A DNA stretch of 64,000 nt, taken from contig NZ_CAXREX010000182.1 in NCBI RefSeq assembly GCF_964229645.1, positions 1 to 64,000 of the forward strand, in the 5' to 3' direction. This DNA comes from Nioella sp964229645. Lineage in GTDB: Bacteria; Pseudomonadota; Alphaproteobacteria; Rhodobacterales; Rhodobacteraceae. Shown here in pieces: positions 34,381 to 43,356 of this stretch. Positions within the stretch are counted from its first letter, which is position 1. Each line of letters starts with the position of its first letter. The position numbers and the translations under genes were made by a program. Below the pieces are notes generated by a model, which worked only from the letters and a program-made list of their open reading frames with translations, was not told where the DNA came from and did not search any database.

Positions 34381-35792
34381 GCCACTTCTCCCGTCGTGGC
34401 CGCCAGCGCCGCAAGGCCCGACGCCGCCCGCGCGGGCGAATCATACACCGGAACCGCCCGTTCGCGCAGCGCCTCGCCCGAGGCATTGCTGCGCGCCGCG
34501 CCGGTCCAGACGATCAGAATCGGCTTGCCGGTGCTGTCGAACGCCTCGGCCAGGGCTTCGATGAACTGCTGATCCGGCACAAATGTGATAATCGCGATGG
34601 CGATATCCACGCCCGGATCATCGGCAACGGCCTCCAGGCAGCGGCCGACATAGGTGGGATTCGCCAGAACGACGCCGGTCAGATCGACCGGATTCGAGAC
34701 CGAGCCGTAGAACGGCACATAGCGCGACAGCGCGGTCTGCGTCGCCTCGGCCAGGACCGGAACCTCGAAGCCGGCGCTTTCAGCGAGGTCGGTCATCTCG
34801 ACGCCGAGTCCGCCGGTGACAGAGATAATGCCGACCCGGTTGCCGGCAGGCCGCCGCCCCGCGGCGAGGGCCGTGACGGCATCGACGGCGGCCACGGATT
34901 CCCGCGCGCGGATAACCCCGGTTTCACGAAACACCGCGCTGATCACCCGGTCGTCCCCGGCCATCGCGCCGGTATGCGACTGGACCGCGCGCGATCCGGC
35001 GCGGCTTCGCCCGCCCTTGACCGCAACGACATGCTTTCCGTCCTGCGTCAGCCGCCGGGCCACCTCGGCGAACCGTCGCCCGTCGCGCAGTTCCTCGACG
35101 TAGCACAGCACCACGCGGGTCTCAGGGTCGTTGCCCAGATATTCAAGCAGATCCGCCGCGGTCAGATCGGTTTCGTTGCCGCTGGAGACGATGGCATTGA
35201 TCCCCACGCCGCGTTCGCCCAGACGCAACGCCATAAGGCCGCCAAGCGCGCCGGACTGGGAAATCATGGCCACGGGGCCGGGCCTGAGACCGTTGAACAT
35301 CGGGCTGAAGGTCAGTTGCAGGTCCGTTGCGGGGCGCACCACGCCCTCGCAGTTCGGCCCGACCAGGCGAAAGGACGCGTCCTGCATGATCCGGCGCAGC
35401 CGCATCTCGTTCTCATGCCCGTCTTCGCCGGCTTCCGAAAACCCGGAGGTCACCCCGACCACCACTTTCACATCGAGCCGGGTGCAGGTTTCCAACGCAT
35501 CGAGAGCGATGCCGACCGGGGTCGCCAGAACGACCACGTCGATCGGACCGTCGATCTCTTCCAGGCTGCGCACAGCCGCAAGCCCCTCGATCTCGCCGCC
35601 CGAAGGGTTTACCGGGATGATCTTGCCGCGATAGCCGTTGCTCTTCAGCAGGGCCAACACGGCCTGCCCGAGCTTGCCCTTGGTGCGGGACGCCCCAACC
35701 ACCGCGATGGTGTTGGGATCGAACAGACCGTCCAGTGCCTCGGCAACCGAACGTCGGCGTTCAGCCATTCGATTCGTGTTTGGTTCAGCCAT
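34377..35792 (-). CDS. ADP-forming acyl-CoA synthetase, alpha subunit
   Basis: 471 residues from the ATG at 35792, chosen because GGAGGA lies 6 nt upstream; the in-frame ATG at 35819 lacks a ribosome site. It has the CoA-binding Rossmann domain (AVVGASRTKGKLG, 30-42) and the phosphorylated histidine His273 in QSHTGAMAG. With the beta subunit it forms acyl-CoA, ADP and phosphate from an acid, ATP and CoA, reversibly. First gene of the six-gene minus operon; a 158-nt gap separates it from the divergent CoA-transferase, and I see no copy of the CACATATGTG element there. Confidence 0.92.
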   Translation of the reverse strand: MAEPNTNRMAERRRSVAEALDGLFDPNTIAVVGASRTKGKLGQAVLALLKSNGYRGKIIPVNPSGGEIEGLAAVRSLEEIDGPIDVVVLATPVGIALDALETCTRLDVKVVVGVTSGFSEAGEDGHENEMRLRRIMQDASFRLVGPNCEGVVRPATDLQLTFSPMFNGLRPGPVAMISQSGALGGLMALRLGERGVGINAIVSSGNETDLTAADLLEYLGNDPETRVVLCYVEELRDGRRFAEVARRLTQDGKHVVAVKGGRSRAGSRAVQSHTGAMAGDDRVISAVFRETGVIRARESVAAVDAVTALAAGRRPAGNRVGIISVTGGLGVEMTDLAESAGFEVPVLAEATQTALSRYVPFYGSVSNPVDLTGVVLANPTYVGRCLEAVADDPGVDIAIAIITFVPDQQFIEALAEAFDSTGKPILIVWTGAARSNASGEALRERAVPVYDSPARAASGLAALAATTGEVA

Positions 35793-35950
35793 TTCTTCCT
35801 CCGTCAAGTGAAAAGTCATGCGTCCGTTTCGGGGATCTAACGGGCGTTCGATTGTTCTCGCAATGGATTTCGGTTCCGGGGAGACTAGGGGCGCTGGACC
35901 CGGCGATCGGGGCTTGACGACCGAGAAATGAACATCCGGGAGAAGACCGA

Positions 35951-37165
35951 GTGACGATAGAAGACGGGCCGCTGAGCGATCTCAGGGTGATTGAAATGGG
36001 GCATGTGATCGCCGCGCCGATGTGCGGCGCTCTGCTCTCGGATTTCGGCGCTGACGTGATCAAGATCGAACGGCCGGGGCAGGGCGACATGCTGCGGGCT
36101 CTGAGCGCGCGCACAAAGGATGGTGTGGGTGCCTGGTGGAAGACCCTGGCGCGAAACAAGCGACTGGTGGCGCTGGACTGGAAGACCGACGAGGGCCGAG
36201 AGGTTCTGCGCCGCCTGGTCGAAAACGCGCAGGTTCTGATCGAGAACTTTCGCCCCGGCGTGCTTGAAAGGGCGGGATTGGCGCCAGAGGTCCTGCATGA
36301 ATGGAACCCGGATCTGGTGATCGTGCGGATCTCGGGCTATGGCCAGACCGGGCCGCGGTCCTCCTGGCCGGGTTTCGGTCGGGCCGGCGAGGCCATGAGC
36401 GGGCTGGCCCACATGACCGGCTTCGCCGACAACGCCCCGATGCACCCCGGCTTTCCCGCCGCGGATTCGACCACCGGCCTGATGGCCGCCTACGGCGCGA
36501 TGATGGCGCTTCATGCGGTGCAGAACGGCAGCGCCCGGGGCCAGGTGGTCGATCTGGCGATATTCGAGCCGCTCTTGCGGTTGATCGACTACCACGTCCC
36601 GACCCGCACCGGCGCGGGACTGCCGGTCGATCGAAACGGACTTCAGTCACCCAATTCCTACGCTCCGGCGGGGGTGTTTCGCGCCCGGGACGGCAAGTGG
36701 GTCACAATCAGCGCAGGCAGTGCGGCGACCGGGCGGCGTCTTCTGGAGGCCGCGGGCGGAAAGGAATGGGCGGATCAGCCGCAATTCCAAAGTCTGGAGG
36801 GCTTTGCGGAACATATGGACGAGATCGTGGACCGGCTCGGGGCATTCGTGGCCCAGCATGACGCGCAGAAGGCGATCGACATCTTCCAGGCCCACGATGC
36901 CGTGGCGGCGATGGTCTATGACGTCGATGACATCCTGGCCGATCCGCAGATCGCGGCGCGGGGCGACATCGTCGGGGTCGAGGGCGACGACACCAAGGTC
37001 GTCGGCCCCGTGCCGAAGCTGGACAAGACGCCGGGCCGGCTGCGCTGGCTCGGGCGCAGCGAACTGGGGGCCGACAGCCGCGCGGTGCTGGAAGAGCTCG
37101 GATACGACGCCGGGCAGATCGACGCGCTTGCCGACACTGGCATCATCGCCGGACCGGACCGCTGA
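35951..37165 (+). CDS. Class III CoA-transferase (CaiB/BaiF family)
   Basis: 404 residues, GTG start with GGGAG upstream. N-terminal DLRVIEMGHV, GADVIKIERPG (34-43), the NFRPGVLERAGL segment and the catalytic aspartate Asp172 in PAADSTTG. Family enzymes shuttle CoA between two acids without ATP. It is the first gene of a three-gene operon with an ACAD and a fused ADP-forming synthetase, so this operon has two alternative means of CoA activation. Confidence 0.92.
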   Translation: MTIEDGPLSDLRVIEMGHVIAAPMCGALLSDFGADVIKIERPGQGDMLRALSARTKDGVGAWWKTLARNKRLVALDWKTDEGREVLRRLVENAQVLIENFRPGVLERAGLAPEVLHEWNPDLVIVRISGYGQTGPRSSWPGFGRAGEAMSGLAHMTGFADNAPMHPGFPAADSTTGLMAAYGAMMALHAVQNGSARGQVVDLAIFEPLLRLIDYHVPTRTGAGLPVDRNGLQSPNSYAPAGVFRARDGKWVTISAGSAATGRRLLEAAGGKEWADQPQFQSLEGFAEHMDEIVDRLGAFVAQHDAQKAIDIFQAHDAVAAMVYDVDDILADPQIAARGDIVGVEGDDTKVVGPVPKLDKTPGRLRWLGRSELGADSRAVLEELGYDAGQIDALADTGIIAGPDR

Positions 37166-37196
37166 GCCCGGGTCTGCGAGAATTGAGGAGGACACC

Positions 37197-38363
37197 ATGA
37201 CCTATCAGATGACATCCGATCAGCAGGGAATCCGCGATGCGGTTCTGCGGATTTGCGAGGAGTTCGACGACGAATTCTGGCTCAACCGGGATCGCGAAGG
37301 CGGCTTCCCGCACGAATTGCACCAGAAGCTGGCCCGCGATGGCTGGCTGGGCATTGCCATCCCCGAAGAATACGGCGGCGCCGGTCTTGGCATTGTCGAT
37401 GCTGCGATCATGATGCAGGCGATTGCGGAATCCGGCGGCGGCAACAGCGCCGCATCGGCGATCCACATGAACATCTTCGGCCTGAATCCGGTCGTCAAGT
37501 TCGGCACCGAGGACCAGAAGAAGACCTATCTTCCGCCGCTCGTGGCCGGTGAGCAAAAGGCCTGTTTCGGTGTCACCGAACCGACGACCGGCCTCGACAC
37601 GACCAAGCTGAAAACCCGCGCCGTGCGGCAGGGTGACCGCTATGTCGTGCACGGCCAGAAGGTCTGGATTTCGACCGCCCAGGTTGCCGACAAGATCCTG
37701 CTTCTGGCGCGCACCACTCCGCTGGAGGAGGTCAGGAAACCGACCGAAGGCCTGAGCCTGTTCTACACCGATCTCGACCGGACGTTCGTCACCGTGCGCG
37801 AGATCGAGAAGATGGGCCGCAAATGCGTCGATTCGAACGAGTTGTTCATCGACGGGCTGCCGATTCCTGCCGAGGATCTGATCGGCGAGGAAGGCCAGGG
37901 CTTCCGCCAGATCCTGCACGGGCTGAATCCCGAAAGGGTGCTTGTGGCCGCCGAAGCGGTGGGCATCGGGCGCAACGCGCTTCGGCGCGCCGCGGATTAT
38001 GCCAACGAGCGTGTCGTCTTTGGCAGGCCGATCGGCCAGAATCAGGGGGTGCAGCACCCGCTGGCCGCCTGCTGGGCGGAACTGGAAGCCGCCAATCTCA
38101 TGGCGATGAACGCCGGCGCGCTTTACGATGCCGGCAAGCCTTGTGGCAACGAAGCCAATGCAGGCAAATACCTGGCCGCCGAAGCGGCGGTGAAGGCGAC
38201 GCAGACCGCGCAGCTGACCTTCGGCGGTTTCGGTTATGCCAAGGAATACCATGTCGAGCGGCTTGTACGGGAAGCCATCCTGTTCCGCATCGCGCCGGTC
38301 ACGCCACAACTGGTGTTGTCGTTCATCGCGGAACATGCGCTCGGCCTGCCGAAATCCTACTAA
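37197..38363 (+). CDS. Acyl-CoA dehydrogenase (R-I-A-P variant C-terminus)
   Basis: 388 residues from the ATG at 37197, after GAGGAGG. AIPEEYGGAGLG (54-64) and VTEPTTGLDTTK (126-137) mark the N and beta domains. The C-terminal active-site loop is FRIAPVTPQLVLS, unlike the EGT or GGT forms of the other ACADs, but E246 in NPER lies at the isovaleryl-type position. The ACAD at 62874 has the same unusual end (APISTNLVLS) and many identical stretches, so the two form their own subfamily. 22 nt before the synthetase gene. Confidence 0.92.
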   Translation: MTYQMTSDQQGIRDAVLRICEEFDDEFWLNRDREGGFPHELHQKLARDGWLGIAIPEEYGGAGLGIVDAAIMMQAIAESGGGNSAASAIHMNIFGLNPVVKFGTEDQKKTYLPPLVAGEQKACFGVTEPTTGLDTTKLKTRAVRQGDRYVVHGQKVWISTAQVADKILLLARTTPLEEVRKPTEGLSLFYTDLDRTFVTVREIEKMGRKCVDSNELFIDGLPIPAEDLIGEEGQGFRQILHGLNPERVLVAAEAVGIGRNALRRAADYANERVVFGRPIGQNQGVQHPLAACWAELEAANLMAMNAGALYDAGKPCGNEANAGKYLAAEAAVKATQTAQLTFGGFGYAKEYHVERLVREAILFRIAPVTPQLVLSFIAEHALGLPKSY

Positions 38364-38385
38364 TAAGAATATCAAGGGAAGACCC

Positions 38386-40512
38386 ATGCGAATTGACGGA
38401 ATGGATGCCATTTTCGCCCCTCGGTCTGTTGCCGTGATCGGCGCGTCGAGCGACCCCAAGCGCATCGGCGGACGGCCGGTGGATTTTCTCATACGTCACG
38501 GGTTCGAGGGCACGATCCTGCCGATCAATCCGAGGTCGTCCGAGGTTCAGGGTCTGACGGCCTATCCGTCGATCACCGAGGCGCCGACGACCCCGGATCT
38601 GGCGGTGATCGCGCTGCCCGCGCCGTTGGCAGTTCAGGCGGTCGCGGATTGCGCGGCGCGTGGTGTGCGGGGCGCGGTGATCTTCAGTTCGGGGTTCTCC
38701 GAGGTCGATGACGAAGGTGCCGCACTTCAGGCGCGCATGGTCGACATCGCGCGCGAGGGCGGTATGCGGCTGGTCGGGCCGAACTGCCTTGGCATCGCCA
38801 ACGTCCGCCACAACCTTTACGCGACCTTTACGCCGGGCGTCGAAAAGCACCTGCCCAAACCCGGCGGCGTGTCGATCGTCAGCCAGAGCGGCGCTTTCGG
38901 GTCGTATTGCATGACGCTGGTCAGGATGCGCGGCCTGGGGGTCAACCTCTGGGCGACGACGGGCAATTCCTGCGATGTCGATTTTGCCGATGCCGTGGCC
39001 TATTGCGCGCAGGATGACGAGACCCGCGTGATCATGGGATACCTTGAAGGCGCGACCGACCGCGACAGGCTGGTCGAGGCGCTGGAACTGGCGCGCGCCC
39101 GGGAAAAGCCGGTGGTCATGATGAAGGTCGGACGCAGCGCCGTCGGTGCCGAGGCCGCGCAATCGCACACCGCTTCGCTGGCGGGGTCCGACGCGGTCTA
39201 TGACGCGGCCTTCCGGCAATACGGCGTCTACCGGGCGCAATCGGTCGATGAAATGTTCGATGTGACCTATGCCTGCGCGGAATCGGCGTCGATGATGCAG
39301 GGCGACCGGCTGGGCCTCGTGACGGTGTCGGGCGGCGTCGGAGTGCTGATGGCCGACGAAGCCGAGAGACTGAAACTGGACGTGCCCGCACTTCCCGATC
39401 ATGCGCAGAAGAAACTGAAAGCGGTGCTGCCCTTCGCCGGGGTCCGCAACCCGGTCGACGTGACGGCGCAGCTGGTAAACCAGATCGACCTGCTGGAAAC
39501 CAACATGGATGTGTTGTTTGGCGACGGCGACATCGACGGAGCCATCATCTTCATGTCCACGGTCGGTCTGGTCGCCGACCTGAACGAAGCCATCCGGACC
39601 GGGCTGGAGCGCATCCGCGAGAAGTATCCCGGTCGACCCATGCTGTTCTGTTCGTTGACCGAACCCGAAGGCCGTGCCGCATACGAAAGATCGGGGTTCA
39701 TCGTGTTCGAGGAACCGACCCGCGCGGTCCGCGCGATGGCCGCATTGCGCTATTTCGCCCGTTCCTTCGCGCGCGCCGGTGAAGCCGACCCGATACCCGA
39801 ACTCACTGACCTGTCACCGCTGCCGGACGGGATGATAAACGAGATCGAGGCCAAGGCGCTGCTGGCCGAGGCCGGCATTGCGATCGTGCGCGAGACTTTG
39901 GCCAGGACGCCGGAAGCGGCAGCCGAGGCGGCGCGGGAGATGGGCTTTCCGGTCGTGCTCAAGATCGCTTCGCCCGACATCCTGCACAAATCCGATATCG
40001 GCGGCGTGGCGCTGAATCTGCGCTCGGTCGAAGATGTCCGGTCCGCCGGGGCGCGAATCCTGGAACTGGCGTCCGAAAAGGCACCCGATGCGCGGATCGA
40101 CGGGCTGGTCGTGGCGGAACAGGCAGCACCGGGACTGGAGGCCATACTCGGCGTGACCCGGGATCCCGCGTTCGGCCCGGTGGTCATGTTCGGTCTGGGC
40201 GGGGTGCTGGTCGAGGCCCTGGGAGACGTGTCCTTCCGGGTCGCGCCTTTCGGGCCCGCCGAAGCGCGCCGCATGATCGACGAAATCCACGGTCGAAAGC
40301 TGCTGGACGCCTTCCGGGGCGCGCCCGAACGCGATATCGGCGCGCTCGCCGACGCGCTGGCGCGCCTGTCGGCCTTTGCCGCCCATCACGGGGCCGCGCT
40401 TGAGACGATTGATGTCAACCCGATGATCGTCGGAGCCGATGGCCAGGGCGCCGTGGCCGCCGACTGTGTCGTCATTCCAACCGGCAGGGAGGCCACTGAC
40501 AACCGAGCCTGA
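38386..40512 (+). CDS. Fused ADP-forming acyl-CoA synthetase (alpha-beta)
   Basis: 708 residues in one chain: CoA-binding domain (VAVIGASSDPKRIGG, 15-29), ligase domain with the phospho-histidine His261 in QSHTASLAG, then an ATP-grasp domain from about 490 with HKSDIGGVALNLRS and TIDVNPMIV near the end. Activates an acid to its CoA ester with ATP to ADP. It closes the operon begun by the CoA-transferase. The following 127 nt contain the promoter of the IclR gene and no obvious terminator. Confidence 0.93.
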   Translation: MRIDGMDAIFAPRSVAVIGASSDPKRIGGRPVDFLIRHGFEGTILPINPRSSEVQGLTAYPSITEAPTTPDLAVIALPAPLAVQAVADCAARGVRGAVIFSSGFSEVDDEGAALQARMVDIAREGGMRLVGPNCLGIANVRHNLYATFTPGVEKHLPKPGGVSIVSQSGAFGSYCMTLVRMRGLGVNLWATTGNSCDVDFADAVAYCAQDDETRVIMGYLEGATDRDRLVEALELARAREKPVVMMKVGRSAVGAEAAQSHTASLAGSDAVYDAAFRQYGVYRAQSVDEMFDVTYACAESASMMQGDRLGLVTVSGGVGVLMADEAERLKLDVPALPDHAQKKLKAVLPFAGVRNPVDVTAQLVNQIDLLETNMDVLFGDGDIDGAIIFMSTVGLVADLNEAIRTGLERIREKYPGRPMLFCSLTEPEGRAAYERSGFIVFEEPTRAVRAMAALRYFARSFARAGEADPIPELTDLSPLPDGMINEIEAKALLAEAGIAIVRETLARTPEAAAEAAREMGFPVVLKIASPDILHKSDIGGVALNLRSVEDVRSAGARILELASEKAPDARIDGLVVAEQAAPGLEAILGVTRDPAFGPVVMFGLGGVLVEALGDVSFRVAPFGPAEARRMIDEIHGRKLLDAFRGAPERDIGALADALARLSAFAAHHGAALETIDVNPMIVGADGQGAVAADCVVIPTGREATDNRA

Positions 40513-40604
40513 CATCTTCCCGATCCCCTGGCAGCAAGCGACGGACTGTCCGCGGTTTTCTAACAGTTGACAGAAAATACATACGCGGCCAATCTACTTT
40601 CTGA

Positions 40605-40625
40605 ATACTGTTCATATAATAGTAT
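40605..40625 (+). promoter_or_regulatory. AT-rich imperfect palindrome with -10-like box before the IclR gene
   Basis: Arms ATACTGTT (40605) and AATAGTAT (40618) pair with one mismatch around CATAT. The right arm overlaps TATAAT at 40615-40620, a perfect -10 box about 20 nt before the start codon; no strong -35 sits at the right spacing, though TTGACA occurs further upstream at 40567. The arrangement suits an operator covering the promoter, probably autoregulation. Confidence 0.6.
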
Positions 40626-40639
40626 GCTGGGAGGGGATT

Positions 40640-41458
40640 ATGGAAGCTGCGCATCAGACGCCGGTGAAGACCGGCGGGGGTCACATCGTGAAATCAGTTG
40701 CCCGAACCTGTGAAACGTTGGTGTATTTCGACGAGATGCGTCGACCGCTTTCGGTAGTGGAAGTATCCAGGAAACTTGGGTATCCGCAATCGAGTACCTC
40801 GGCGCTGTTGAAGAGTATGGTCAGCCTCGGCTTCCTGACGCACGATGCCCGAAACAAGAACTACTTCCCCACGGAACGGGTCCCGCTTTTGGGCTCTTGG
40901 ATGAACCCGGATCTGTTCGGCGAAGGCATCATCCAGCGGCTGCTCAAGGCGATTGCGCAACGGACCCAGCATGTCGTTGTCCTGGGAACAAAGAACGGCG
41001 ACGAAGCCGAGTATGTGCAGGTAATCCGTCCGAAGAAGTCGCCGATTCACCACATTTCCCTCGGCACGCGACGTCCGCTGGGGAATTCGGGGGTGGGACG
41101 GGTTCTGATGAGCCGCTTCAGCGATGAAGAAGTGTGTCGCCTGTTACGAAAGATCAATGCCTATCGTGCGCCCGACGAACCGGCGGTGGACGTGAAGGCT
41201 TTCGTCGCCTCGTTGGCCGAGACGCGTGCCAAGGGATACTATCGTTCGACCGATCAAGTCGTCAAAGGTGCCGGGTTGATCTCGATGCCCTTTCCCAGCC
41301 ACCAGAGTTCCCGCCTGTTTGCCGTTGGGGTTGGTGCTCCGACGGATGTCATCCTGCGGTCCGAGAACGAAATTGTCAGGATCATGCGTGAAGAGATTCT
41401 TCAGAACTTGGGAAAGAAAGGTCATGACCACAGGTCTGTTGAACATCGGAGTTCTTGA
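40640..41458 (+). CDS. IclR-family transcriptional regulator
   Basis: 272 residues, ATG with GGGAGGGG upstream. N-terminal winged helix at about 15-75 (IVKSVARTCETLVYF, LSVVEVSRKLGYPQSST, GFLTHD) and an effector-binding domain after it. The effector domain has the usual LGTRRPLGNSGVGRVLM segment and KGAGLISMPFPSH near the C-terminus. The gene stands alone between two catabolic operons and its upstream region is AT-rich compared with everything around it. It could regulate the operon at 42301. Confidence 0.92.
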   Translation: MEAAHQTPVKTGGGHIVKSVARTCETLVYFDEMRRPLSVVEVSRKLGYPQSSTSALLKSMVSLGFLTHDARNKNYFPTERVPLLGSWMNPDLFGEGIIQRLLKAIAQRTQHVVVLGTKNGDEAEYVQVIRPKKSPIHHISLGTRRPLGNSGVGRVLMSRFSDEEVCRLLRKINAYRAPDEPAVDVKAFVASLAETRAKGYYRSTDQVVKGAGLISMPFPSHQSSRLFAVGVGAPTDVILRSENEIVRIMREEILQNLGKKGHDHRSVEHRSS

Positions 41459-41467
41459 CCGCCGTAA

Positions 41468-41510
41468 GTCCTGGGTCACCCCAGGATCCGGGGCGGAGAT
41501 TTCCCGGATC
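41468..41510 (+). terminator. Overlapping hairpins after the IclR gene
   Basis: TCCTGGG/CCCAGGA (41468-41485, 4-nt loop) and GGATCCGGG/CCCGGATCC (41483-41510, 10-nt loop) share bases and are mutually exclusive. No U-run follows. They begin 10 nt past the IclR stop and may end its transcript. Confidence 0.5.
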
Positions 41511-41792
41511 CGATAGTCGGAGTCCTGTTCAGGTTCGCGCGTCGCCAAATGCCTGATCGACCGGCTTGCGAGAGAATTTGCCTGCCAAGAAGGGCCTGCG
41601 GGCCGCTATGCGCGCCATCGCCATTCGCGCATCATAAACTGTCAATTCAGCAGCTGCCTCGTCCCCAACGCTTCTCCGAAGACTATCATCCAGCCATTCG
41701 ACCGTCGTGCCTATATCACGCCAGGCATGATAGCTGTCCGTTTCGTCGCGGCGCCGCAGGTAGTCTTGCGGCCCTTCGCAGTTTTTTGATGG

Positions 41793-42050
41793 ATGCCCCG
41801 AACCGTCACTGCAAACAGGGTGGAGTTTCAGTGCGGGCTGGGCCACGACGATGTGTTCGGCGGCGCAATGATGACCAACGCGTTCGCCGCACGGCTGCAC
41901 TTTCCCGGGTTTCCGGGCATCGTCGTCGCGCAGCTCCTGCCATAGCGGACCACGGCACGGGGGCAGGTGCCGTTCGACACGCTCGACATTCCGAATGCGC
42001 CGGTCAGCGGGGAGTTGATACTCTACCACGTTACCGAAACAGCGCTGGGA
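41793..42050 (+). pseudogene. Possible gene remnant with internal stop
   Basis: A 50-codon frame starting at the ATG at 41793 (short enough to be missed by ORF length limits) ends in TAG at 41943, and the same frame continues with PFDTLDIPNAPVSGELILY before losing protein character. The first part contains GHDDVFGGAMMTNAFAARL. I do not recognise the family. There is no clear ribosome site. It could be a decayed enzyme gene or chance; the extent at the right is a guess. Confidence 0.3.
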
Positions 42051-42115
42051 TGCGCAGGTCCACCGGACCGGCGATCGACGTGCGGACGCAACCGCGGCCT
42101 TCGTTCGCGCAATCG

Positions 42116-42125
42116 CATATATGTG
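42116..42125. promoter_or_regulatory. Palindromic operator candidate, site 4 (one mismatch)
   Basis: CATATATGTG inside the longer symmetric context ATCG-10 nt-CGAT, 176 nt before the TRAP binding-protein gene that opens the eleven-gene operon. It differs from the CACATATGTG form at one base, but its flanks extend the dyad to 18 bp. Confidence 0.7.
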
Positions 42126-42300
42126 CGATCTGGTGGCGGGATCGGGGTGGGCGGCGCTTCCGCATTGACCGGGCCGCGTGCCGGGTGATTGCATCGGACG
42201 AGGAAGGCTAACCAACGGACGGGTCCATGAGGCACCCGCCGAAGCAAGGGAGGCGGCCGGGCTCGGGAAGCGTCGGCCGACGCAGGGAGGAAGAATTATA

Positions 42301-43344
42301 ATGACTGTATTGAACGGACTGGATCGTCTTGCCGCAGGCGCGGCGCTGATAATCGCAGGCGCGCTGGCGCCGCAGGTGGCCTTGGCCGAGACAACCCTCA
42401 AGGTGGCGGACACCTTTCCGCCGGGCCACTACATCGTCGAGACCGGCACCAAATACTGGATGGAGCGGGTGACCGAACTGACCGACGGCGAGGTCCAGTT
42501 CCAGTATTTCGGCGCAGGGCAGATGGGCTCGCTTCGCGACATGTTCTCGTTGGTGCAGTCGGGCGTGGTGGACATAGGCTATGTCCCACCGGCCTATAAC
42601 GGGGGCACGATGCCGCTGGCCGGTGTGCACACGCTGCCGGGGCTGTTCTCGCAAAGTACGGTCGGCACACCGGCATTCTACGATACGGTGACCTCGGGGC
42701 CGATCCTGGAGAACGATTTTCTGAAAAACGGGATGCGTCCGCTCTGGGGCGTAATGACCTCCACCTACAATCTCTTTACCCGTGGCAAGGAGATCGACGG
42801 CCTGGAGGATATCGATGGGCTCAAGCTGAAGATCATTGCCGGTAACATGTCGGAATCTGTCAAGGCCCTGGGCGGCGCTCCGGTGGATATTCCCAGCCCC
42901 GAAACCTATCAGGCGATCCGGACCGGCACGGTTGACGGCGCGATCTTCCCGACCACGAGCATCTATTCCTACAAGCTCGAAGAGGTGATCGACACCGCTG
43001 TGCTTGGGCTGGATATCTTCGTGTACTGGGCACCTTACGTGATCCGCGACGAGGTCTGGCAAGGGCTTGCGCCCGAGCATCAGGAGGCGATGAAGCAGGC
43101 GGCGCAGGAGGCGATGCAGCGCGTCGCCGAGGAAACCGACCGATCGGCCGCCGAACTCGAAGACAAGATGCGCGAAAGCGGCATCGAGGTCATCGTTCTT
43201 GACGAAGCGCAGCGCGAACAGGTCAGAACGGCCACGGCGCCGGTCTTCGATGCCTGGGTTTCGGACCTGGAAGAGCGCGGCATGCCCGGCGGCGAGGTGC
43301 TGGAGGCTTTTCGTTCAAATATCGAAAAGCACCAGAAGCAGTAA
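42301..43344 (+). CDS. TRAP transporter substrate-binding protein (DctP type)
   Basis: 347 residues from the ATG at 42301, after GGGAGGAAG. A signal peptide ends near VALAE; the mature protein is periplasmic. The DctP lobe motifs are visible in YFGAGQMGSLRDMFSLVQSG and the substrate-arginine strand region LKLKIIAGNMSE; an arginine at the usual place is replaced by Lys or Ile here, so a non-standard ligand is possible. First gene of the operon, followed by its DctQ and DctM permeases. Confidence 0.92.
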   Translation: MTVLNGLDRLAAGAALIIAGALAPQVALAETTLKVADTFPPGHYIVETGTKYWMERVTELTDGEVQFQYFGAGQMGSLRDMFSLVQSGVVDIGYVPPAYNGGTMPLAGVHTLPGLFSQSTVGTPAFYDTVTSGPILENDFLKNGMRPLWGVMTSTYNLFTRGKEIDGLEDIDGLKLKIIAGNMSESVKALGGAPVDIPSPETYQAIRTGTVDGAIFPTTSIYSYKLEEVIDTAVLGLDIFVYWAPYVIRDEVWQGLAPEHQEAMKQAAQEAMQRVAEETDRSAAELEDKMRESGIEVIVLDEAQREQVRTATAPVFDAWVSDLEERGMPGGEVLEAFRSNIEKHQKQ

Positions 43345-43356
43345 AGGGGCCCGACC

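Larger units (their letters stand above)
41459..42300. other. 842-nt intergenic region with hairpins, gene debris and operator
   Basis: No intact gene is convincing here. From the left it holds two overlapping hairpins (41468-41510), a minus-strand segment at 41529-41760 whose translation looks protein-like (for example TTVEWLDDSLRRSV) but has no clear start, and a plus-strand remnant around 41793-42050 interrupted by a TAG at 41943. The palindrome at 42116 and the promoter zone of the TRAP operon follow. I do not recognise the coding debris. Confidence 0.6.

Noticed and set aside
36811..36818. Another CATATG core inside the CoA-transferase gene
   Set aside because: It lies in coding sequence, lacks the CAC/GTG extensions and has no promoter context.
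38364..38385. Terminator or promoter between the ACAD and the fused synthetase
   Set aside because: The 22-nt gap holds only an AT-rich stretch and a ribosome site; it is too short for more.
41529..42413. A 294-codon minus-strand frame as an intact gene
   Set aside because: It runs into the TRAP binding-protein gene and most of it has no protein character; only the last 70-80 codons look plausible, so I list it as debris.
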